DNA from: Sinanaerobacter sp. ZZT-01
GTDB taxonomy: Bacteria > Bacillota > Clostridia > Peptostreptococcales > Anaerovoracaceae
Assembly (NCBI RefSeq): GCF_035621135.1
Contig: NZ_CP141728.1
Location: 2,728,001 to 2,792,000, forward strand
DNA length: 64,000 bases
Reading direction: 5' to 3'
The notes beneath the pieces were generated by a model. The model was not told where the DNA came from. It made no database searches and was given only the letters and a program-made list of their open reading frames with translations. How positions within the stretch are numbered: position 1 is the stretch's first letter; every line of letters begins with the position of its first letter. Shown here piece after piece: positions 53,811-64,000 of this stretch. The translations under genes and the position numbers were made by a program.

Positions 53811-54470
53811 ATGAAAGATATAAATTTTTATCCAATTGATATGCAAAAGTGGCCGATGATGCAGGCATTCCATTATTATACTCAGATGGCACCGACCACT
53901 TATACAATCAACGTGGACATGGATGTTACGGTTCTTAGAAATACATTAAAGGAGAAAAAATATAAATTTTTCCCTGCGTATTTATATTTAGTAACTAAAG
54001 CAATTAGCAAGCAAAGAGAATTTCGTATTGGTGTAAAGGATGGAGTTTTAGGTTATTGGGATTCTTTGACTCCCGCATATCCTCAATTTCATGAAGATGA
54101 TTGTACCACATCCTTACTGTGGACGGAGTATGATGAAAATTTTTTGGATTTTTACAGTAGATATATCGAGGATGTGAAAATGCATGGTGATAGCCATGGC
54201 ATTCTTTCCTCGAAAGGTCTGCCTCTTCCGAATACTTACGTGATATCTTGCATTCCATGGTTTACGTTCCGGAGCTTTTCCCTGCATAATCACGGGATAA
54301 AGGATTATTATTTTCCGAGCTTTGAGGCGGGGGGATTCTTTGAAAGAAACGGGCAAACATACATGCCTCTTTCTGTTACGGTTCATCATGCGACAACGGA
54401 AGGGTACCATCTGAAGGTTTTTTTCGAAGAACTGCAAAGAACAATGAATCACCCAGAAGAATGGCTTTAA
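53811..54470 (+). CDS. Type A chloramphenicol acetyltransferase-like protein
   Basis: A 219-aa protein, the usual CatA length. ATG 53811 follows GGAGGT by seven bases. The N-terminus with HYYTQMAPTTYTINVDMDVT and the motif PLSVTVHHATTEGYH identify the family. The catalytic His is present, but the conserved Asp of HHxxxDG is Glu here. Activity on chloramphenicol is therefore uncertain; another acetyl acceptor is possible. It follows an AraC/GyrI-type regulator. Confidence 0.82.
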   Translation: MKDINFYPIDMQKWPMMQAFHYYTQMAPTTYTINVDMDVTVLRNTLKEKKYKFFPAYLYLVTKAISKQREFRIGVKDGVLGYWDSLTPAYPQFHEDDCTTSLLWTEYDENFLDFYSRYIEDVKMHGDSHGILSSKGLPLPNTYVISCIPWFTFRSFSLHNHGIKDYYFPSFEAGGFFERNGQTYMPLSVTVHHATTEGYHLKVFFEELQRTMNHPEEWL

Positions 54471-54526
54471 AAATTTGACTTTTTAATAACTGATGAGTCA
54501 ATGAAAACGAAAAGGAGAGTGTTATT

Positions 54527-55354
54527 ATGAAGCTTAAAAACATTTATGCGGTTTATTTCAGTGCTACAGGCACTACAGAAAAAATCGTAACACGTATTGC
54601 GAGAGGTTTAAGTAATAAATTGAAACTTCCTATTTCGTATATTGATTTTACATTACCAAAAGCACGAGAAGAAAAACTTCAATTTTCAAAAGAGGATATC
54701 GTTATCTTTGGAACACCGGTTTATGCAGGACGAGTTCCAAATGTACTTTTACCGTATTTAACCAACGATATAAAAGGAGGAGGTGCGTTGGCGATTCCAA
54801 TTGTTTTGTATGGGAATCGCAACTATGACGATGCCTTAATTGAACTTCGTAATATTTTAGAAGAAAATAAATGTCATACGATAGGAGGGGGAGCCTTTAT
54901 AGGAGAACATTCCTTCTCCTATACCTTGGCCGCACATAGGCCGGATGAAAAAGATTTAAAGGTCGCAGATGAATTTGCAGAAAAAATCTGTACATATATA
55001 TGTGAGATGAGTGAAGCACCATCAAAACCAGCATTTGTAAAAGGAGAAGATCCAATCCGTCCATATTATACGCCACGAGACCGCAAAGGGAATCCGGTAA
55101 ATATTTTGAAAGTCAAGCCGAAAACGAAGGATAACTGTACACAGTGCGGCATCTGTGCGGAGGTCTGTCCTATGGGTTCCATCAGTCGTGAGGATGTGAC
55201 ACAATACATTGGGATCTGTATCAAATGCGGGGCGTGTGTTAAGAAGTGTCCTGAGGGTGCGAAATATTATGATGATGAGAAGTATCTTTATCATCAGCAT
55301 GAATTGGAAGATGGATTTGCAAGGCGGGCTGAGCCGGAATTTTTCATTGGGTAA
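54527..55354 (+). CDS. EFR1-family flavodoxin/ferredoxin fusion
   Basis: A 275-aa electron-transfer protein. Residues 1-160 are flavodoxin-like with FSATGTTEKIVTRIA as the FMN phosphate loop. Residues about 200-255 hold two [4Fe-4S] motifs, CTQCGICAEVCPMGSI and CIKCGACVKKCPEGA. AAAGGAGAG precedes the start. Partner enzymes are unknown. Confidence 0.9.
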   Translation: MKLKNIYAVYFSATGTTEKIVTRIARGLSNKLKLPISYIDFTLPKAREEKLQFSKEDIVIFGTPVYAGRVPNVLLPYLTNDIKGGGALAIPIVLYGNRNYDDALIELRNILEENKCHTIGGGAFIGEHSFSYTLAAHRPDEKDLKVADEFAEKICTYICEMSEAPSKPAFVKGEDPIRPYYTPRDRKGNPVNILKVKPKTKDNCTQCGICAEVCPMGSISREDVTQYIGICIKCGACVKKCPEGAKYYDDEKYLYHQHELEDGFARRAEPEFFIG

Positions 55355-55591
55355 AAAAGAAACGGATTATCATATGGTGGAAATTGGAGAATCTATGACG
55401 GTCTGTAAAAAGATATTTATCAGAAAGGCATTCGAATAGAAGAGACAGCAAAAATAATCTAACGTCCTGTCGATTTTGAAAAAGCATGCTTATAATATAA
55501 TAATGAAGTAAGAGTGGTATTTATATAAGGTTATTTGATTTGCACAGATAAAAAGTCCAGTTAAAAAATCAGAAGGAAATTAAAAAATGAC

Positions 55592-55620
55592 TTGACAATA
55601 GACGAATAAGTTGCTAATAT
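55592..55620 (+). promoter_or_regulatory. rrn promoter P1
   Basis: TTGACA, 17 bases, TAATAT; GTCTCG follows near the start point, as at P2. Confidence 0.75.
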
Positions 55621-55722
55621 AATAAAGCTGTCTCGCACAGATGGATATTTGAAGTCCTTGACTGGTTCTTTTATAAACAGATGTGCAAACGAAAAAAAGT
55701 CGAATAAAATCGAAAAAAGTAG

Positions 55723-55751
55723 TTGACAGTAATGCCAAAACTTGGTATTAT
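55723..55751 (+). promoter_or_regulatory. rrn promoter P2
   Basis: TTGACA, 17 bases, TATTAT; followed by GTTGTCTCG, nearly the same discriminator region as P1. Confidence 0.8.
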
Positions 55752-55867
55752 GAATGAGTTGTCTCGTGAACATGAGATAACACAAACAGCTTGTATGAAA
55801 TGTGAAAACATCACATTCGAAGCACATCAAGCAATTGCGAAAAAAGTTGAAAAACAGAAAAAAGCAG

Positions 55868-55896
55868 TTGACAAAATGAGCACGGCAAGCTATAAT
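55868..55896 (+). promoter_or_regulatory. rrn promoter P3
   Basis: TTGACA, 17 bases, TATAAT, a perfect consensus promoter 500 bases before 16S. Confidence 0.85.
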
Positions 55897-56399
55897 AAAA
55901 AAGCTTCGTCAACACGGAGCAGCACTTGAAAACAGTGCATCGGACGAAGAAGATGGACAAAAGAATTTGAAACATTTTTCAGTCTGAGACCTTTCGGAAA
56001 GTATGCTCGGCATAAAAGAAGAAAGGGATGAACCTTGAAAACTCCATAGTGTAGAAATTGAGTCAAGAGATTTTTAAATAAATCTCAAACGTCGAAACAG
56101 TGTAAACTGACAGAGACGAAAAAGACTTAAGTACAAAAACAATCTGCAAAAGATTGGTAAGAAACATTCAATAAATTGGATGGATCTTCGTACAATTTCT
56201 TAAAAACAATAATTTCAGATTCGTAACTGAAAAATCTCTATCAACTAAAGTTGATGAGATTTCTGTACGACACCTACTAAAATTTGTGAAACGAATTTTG
56301 TTAGGGGTTCGAGCAATTATGAAAATGAAACCAAGCAAAACGCAATGCGTTTAGCTGAGCTAGATTTGAAGGTTCCGAAAGGAACATTTAGATACCAAA

Positions 56400-57925
<1,526 letters not shown>

Positions 57926-58045
57926 AGACTACAATTTCTACACTATGAGTTTATATAAAACAATTGAAATGTGCAAATCGAAGATTTGTAGATTCGTTGT
58001 GTCCGTTTGCTTATCATTTACAATAGAAATGAAGCAAACTAGTAT

Positions 58046-58121
58046 GGGGAATTAGCTCAGCTGGGAGAGCACCTGCCTTGCACGCAGGGGGTCAAGAGTT
58101 CGATCCTCTTATTCTCCACCA
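58046..58121 (+). tRNA. tRNA-Ala (anticodon TGC)
   Basis: 76 bases. Acceptor GGGGAAT pairs with ATTCTCC; D-loop AGCTCAGCTGGGAGAGC; anticodon arm CTGCCTTGCACGCAG with TGC; T-arm GTTCGATC; CCA is encoded. The only tRNA in the 16S-23S spacer. Confidence 0.97.
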
Positions 58122-58517
58122 CTTTGTATTGTTATACAGAGAAATAGGTTGCGCAAGTAACCGAACGTACCTTGAAAACTGAACAATGTAAATCTTAAAA
58201 TTCAAATTAAGACGAAATCGAAGTGCACTTGTCTTACGTTTCCGTAGGAAATGTTAGAACGTGCTTCGTCAGGAATTCACAAACTTTAGTTTGTAGAATT
58301 CTACGGCGGAACATAGTCAAGCAAGTAAGACAAAGGCAAAAAAATAAAGTAAAAACTAAGACAGTCTTTTCGAGCATGGAATCGAAAGAGGAAGTGAAAG
58401 AGAAGCTGACTGGGTATTTACTACAATTTCAAATTAATTGAACCGAGAAACCAGAATTACTAAGTTTTTTAACATAGTAAAAAATAAGTCCACATTACTC
58501 AGTGGACGATTCACTTA
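58122..58517 (+). other. 16S-23S spacer, distal part
   Basis: About 396 bases with no gene. Holds AAAACTGAACAATGTAAATCTT (58175-58196), which pairs with AAGATTACATTGTTTAGTTTT (61432-61452) to form the 23S processing stem with one bulge and one G-T pair. The rest folds locally. Confidence 0.75.
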
Positions 58518-61405
<2,888 letters not shown>

Positions 61406-61555
61406 AATGGTTTCAAGAAAGTAACGAAGAAAAGATTACATTGTTTAGTTTTGAGGGTACATGAGCCTGTCCCATTTAAGAATTAAATGGATGACAGATT
61501 TGTGCAAGAAATTCAACAAACTTGTTTGTTAGAATTTTATTGCCTAACCTTCATA

Positions 61556-61671
61556 TCTGGTGACTATAGCAAGGAGGTCACACCTGTTCCCATATCGAAC
61601 ACAGTAGTTAAGCTCCTTTGCGCTGATGGTACTTGGCGGGCAGCTGCCTGGGAGAGTAGGACGTCGCCAGT
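61556..61671 (+). rRNA. rrf: 5S ribosomal RNA
   Basis: About 116 bases from CTGGTGACTATAGC to GACGTCGCCAG; the ends pair. The conserved CCCATATCGAACACAG loop is present. Its last 25 or so bases recur at 61997-62021. Confidence 0.93.
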
Positions 61672-62220
61672 TTTACAAAAAGCGAACTTGGAAAAACTAA
61701 GTTCGCTTTTTTATACGGATTTAAAGTAAAACAGGACAGCAGGGAGAAGCGGAAGCTTCGAGTCGGAGAGACGTGAAAAGCACGGAACGTTGCCAGTTTT
61801 ACAAAAAGAAGTTATCTTTTGATAGCTTCTTTTTTTTTATGTCAAGAATCTATTTTTTACTGAAAGGGTAACAGCCAAGTACCTACCTAATTCTAATAGG
61901 TGGGAAGGTGCCCATTTTGCGCAAGCTTTAGCTGCAATGGAAAATGGGACAGCGAAGCGAATGAAATGAGCGTAGGAGAGAGCCGGAGGCGAACGTTGCC
62001 TGGGAGAGTAGGACGTCGCCAGTTTTACAAAAAGCGAACTTGGAAAAACTAAGTTCGCTTTTTTATACGGATTTAAAGTAAAACAGGACAGCAGGGAGAA
62101 GCGGAAGCTTCGAGTCGGAGAGACGTGAAAAGCACGGAACGTTGCCAGTTTTAAAAAAAGAAGTTATCTTTTGATAGCTTCTTTTTTTATGTCAAGAATC
62201 TATTTTTACTGAAAGGGTAC
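61646..62220 (+). repeat. Duplicated 5S-tail and terminator block downstream of rrn
   Basis: A block of about 220 bases (61646-61869) recurs almost exactly at 61997-62219. Each copy begins with the last 25 bases of 5S (TGCCTGGGAGAGTAGGACG..), then terminator AGCGAACTT, a segment with GCGGAAGCTTCGAG, a second degenerate tail CGTTGCCAGTTTTA, and terminator GAAGTTATCTTTTGATAGCTTC. Between the copies 61870-61996 holds CCCATTTT..AAAATGGG and no gene. Confidence 0.85.
61680..61714 (+). terminator. rrn operon terminator
   Basis: AGCGAACTT pairs with AAGTTCGCT around a ten-base loop and is followed by TTTTTT. The same terminator is repeated at about 62032-62066. Confidence 0.88.
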
Positions 62221-62230
62221 TTACCAAGTC

Positions 62231-63148
62231 TCATAGTCTGCGAGCAATTTCTTCCATATGTCTGTAATCTGTACCGCAGCAGCCTCCAAAAATTTTAATA
62301 TTACTTATATGGCGTAGTTTTATCATTTCTTCTGCAAATGAAATTGGATCTGAGCATTTTAGGTCAGAAGAATCATCAAGTTCTTCGTAGGAGAGGGGGG
62401 AAGTATTGGCCTGAATTCCAAGAAAACGTTTACGTACAAGGTCATTTTGATTAAAAGGTTCAGATAGTGCCTGATAAACAATGCTTGGATGGACGCAGTT
62501 TGTCATATAACAGACTGGTTTTCTGTGAACGGAATTATCAATGTAAGCGATAGCATCAGATATGCTTGTACCATCAATCAATTTACCGTCTCTTTGAATG
62601 GTAAAGCTAATGATATAAGGTAAGCTAGTGTCTGCGAATGCTTTTGCCATGCCCGTCGCTTCCGGTAATGTGGGCATAATACCAGCATATAAAAAATCGA
62701 CTTTTGCTTTACAAAATAAATTTGCCTGCCATGCATGAAATTCCCATGCATTCGCTTCTGATAAAGCATCTTTTCCTGTGTATGCATCACCTTTACAGCC
62801 CATTAACCCGCCAATATACATTTCTATCTTACTTTCTTGCTGTATATTGCGAAGAAACATGACATTATCAATGATGATAGAAGAATCGCAGCCGGCTAGT
62901 TTTACACGCTCTTGATTAGTACGACGAGTTGGCGTAGTTGCTATAAACGGTAGATCGTGAATTTTAGCTATTTGAATATATTCGCCCCAAATCTTGGAGA
63001 GAGCGACGCGTCCTCTGTCTTGATATATCAATGTAGCCATTACGAGATAAGGATCAAGTTGTAGACTATATTCTCTTTTAAGACGTTCTCCTAAAGCACC
63101 TTCCATTAAAATATTAGGTTGTTTTTCAATACAGTTTATAAAGTTCAT
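62231..63148 (-). CDS. Homocysteine S-methyltransferase family protein (MmuM/BHMT-like)
   Basis: A 305-aa TIM-barrel protein. ATG 63148 (MNFINCIEKQPN) has AGGAGGAAGT upstream; an extension to 63205 does not. LMEGALGERLKREY is the N-terminal motif, NCVHPS holds the first zinc Cys, and FGGCCGTDYRHMEEI gives the Cys pair and closing helix. Such enzymes move a methyl from S-methylmethionine, betaine or another donor to homocysteine; the donor here is unknown. It stands alone beside the rrn operon. Confidence 0.87.
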   Translation of the reverse strand: MNFINCIEKQPNILMEGALGERLKREYSLQLDPYLVMATLIYQDRGRVALSKIWGEYIQIAKIHDLPFIATTPTRRTNQERVKLAGCDSSIIIDNVMFLRNIQQESKIEMYIGGLMGCKGDAYTGKDALSEANAWEFHAWQANLFCKAKVDFLYAGIMPTLPEATGMAKAFADTSLPYIISFTIQRDGKLIDGTSISDAIAYIDNSVHRKPVCYMTNCVHPSIVYQALSEPFNQNDLVRKRFLGIQANTSPLSYEELDDSSDLKCSDPISFAEEMIKLRHISNIKIFGGCCGTDYRHMEEIARRL

Positions 63149-63413
63149 ACTTCCTCCTATTTTTACAAGTATGTCTATCATATAAAATCTAAATATAGGC
63201 GGCAACTATATAAATTTGGGATTATATATGTGGCATCTAATAAAAATTATAGCTTATAAAAAGACCGTTAGAAAGATAAAAATTTTGTTATGTGTTTCAG
63301 TTGCTTTTTATTTTTCTGAGTGAATATTTTATTAAATAATTTAAGTTATTTGATAATTATCCGATATTATAAATGATAAGATATTTAAAAGGACAAAAGG
63401 GAGAAAAAATAAA
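63149..63413. other. Divergent intergenic region
   Basis: 265 AT-rich bases between the homocysteine methyltransferase-family gene and the last gene. No clear promoter or hairpin was found. Confidence 0.4.
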
Positions 63414-64000
63414 ATGAATATTTCTGGGTATAGCGGCAACTATAATCAATGCTTGAATCGATTAAGTCCTATGAAAAGTTACGTAAAACAGAGCTTAGAG
63501 CGTTCCGATACAAAGGAAAGCTTGATAGATATGGATAAAATATTATATTCAGGTAAAGTTGTAAAATCAAATATGAAAAATTATACAGGAACACCAATTA
63601 CAGAATGTGAAATTGTTCCATCGTCAAAACGTGAGTATACAATGGAAGATGCAATTCGGTATCAATATAATAAACAATTTACAATTCGCTTAGATGATCT
63701 AATAAATGGGAAATATGAAAATATGAAGTTAACTATGCCAGCTGCTTCTGTTCCTCAAGAATTTATTGATTCTTTAAAACAAAATGGATTGAAGGATGAT
63801 GAATTTGACAGCGGAAGAATACAGTTTTATCTAATGGGCTTAAATTGTGATACTTCTAATATACAGGAGAGTGTGGATTATTTGGCCTCTGGTTATTCTG
63901 TTTGCGCGGATCATATAAGGGAAAGTAATTTAGATGAAGAAAAAGAGCAGCAGTTGCTAAGTGATCTAAAGGCAAAGTTTGACTCTGCAATTGAGTCAAT
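63414..64000 (+). CDS. Hypothetical protein, 3' end outside the window
   Basis: An open frame from ATG 63414 to the window end, at least 195 residues, with AAAGGGAG about nine bases before the start. It begins MNISGYSGNYNQCLNRLSPM and includes REYTMEDAIRYQYNKQFTIR and QFYLMGLNCDTSNIQESVDY. No signal peptide or membrane helix. The MNISGxS start is like many uncharacterised Firmicute proteins of motile or secretory context. No function assigned. Confidence 0.7.
   Translation, partial: MNISGYSGNYNQCLNRLSPMKSYVKQSLERSDTKESLIDMDKILYSGKVVKSNMKNYTGTPITECEIVPSSKREYTMEDAIRYQYNKQFTIRLDDLINGKYENMKLTMPAASVPQEFIDSLKQNGLKDDEFDSGRIQFYLMGLNCDTSNIQESVDYLASGYSVCADHIRESNLDEEKEQQLLSDLKAKFDSAIES

Larger units (their letters stand above)
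55440..56399 (+). other. rrn promoter and leader region
   Basis: No protein gene. Holds three tandem promoters, a long leader, and at 56045-56060 the left arm CATAGTGTAGAAATTG of the 16S processing stem; the right arm, its exact complement, is at 57932-57947. CTTGAAAACT occurs here (56034) and again before 23S (58171). Confidence 0.8.

Noticed and set aside
55723-55929. Open frame of 68 codons before 16S
   Set aside because: It starts inside promoter P2 and runs through promoter P3 in the rrn leader, with no ribosome binding site.
61487-61729. 80-codon frame over 5S
   Set aside because: It lies on the 5S gene and its terminator.

Overview
The window looks like chromosome of a low-GC anaerobic Firmicute of class Clostridia. 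The 16S rRNA, Gram-positive ribosome binding sites, frequent TTG/GTG starts, lipoproteins with lipoboxes, a c-di-GMP system, and anaerobic functions (a nitrogenase-like reductase, a flavodoxin/ferredoxin, bacteriohemerythrin) all fit. The 16S sequence by eye recalls the Peptostreptococcales / Eubacteriales Family XIII (Anaerovorax- or Aminipila-like) group, but I could not run a search.

Layout. 1-6990: the end of a nitrogenase-like operon (NifH-, NifD- and NifK-like proteins) joined to a BtuFCD/FecCD-type metal-chelate or tetrapyrrole importer and a SAM methyltransferase, followed by a MarR regulator. 7-15 kb: mixed housekeeping genes (SMI1/KNR4 protein, diguanylate cyclase, MscS channel, PatB-type C-S lyase, flavin disulfide oxidoreductase). 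15-17.3 kb (minus strand): an arsenic operon, arsR-arsP-thioredoxin-arsC, with two matching operator palindromes. 17.4-32.2 kb: a surface-glycan locus with two giant multidomain glycosyltransferases, a WbpA/B/D/E-type pathway to a diacetamido-uronic acid sugar nucleotide, and two related 93/94-aa helical proteins. 32.3-34.3 kb: MsrAB, hemerythrin and CheX. 34.4-37.3 kb: a decayed accessory patch with a duplicated promoter, frameshifted small genes and a TraX remnant.

37.3-48.7 kb is the most striking region. A MerR/BmrR-like regulator is divergent from a long operon whose leader holds a cobalamin riboswitch with a readable antiterminator/terminator switch. The operon encodes two tandem SAM methyltransferases, a heterodimeric ABC half-transporter pair and a complete NikABCDE-type importer. 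I infer a B12-controlled cobalt or metal-complex uptake system. The methyltransferases belong to the same family as the one in the nitrogenase-like operon.

48.8-55.4 kb: PLD-fold protein, HD-GYP phosphodiesterase, Mbeg1-like protein, AraC/GyrI regulator, CatA-like acetyltransferase and a flavodoxin/ferredoxin. 55.5-62.2 kb: an rrn operon with three tandem promoters, 16S, tRNA-Ala(TGC), 23S and 5S, then a duplicated block carrying 5S 3'-end remnants and terminators. 62.2-64 kb: a homocysteine S-methyltransferase-family gene and an unrecognised gene cut by the window end.
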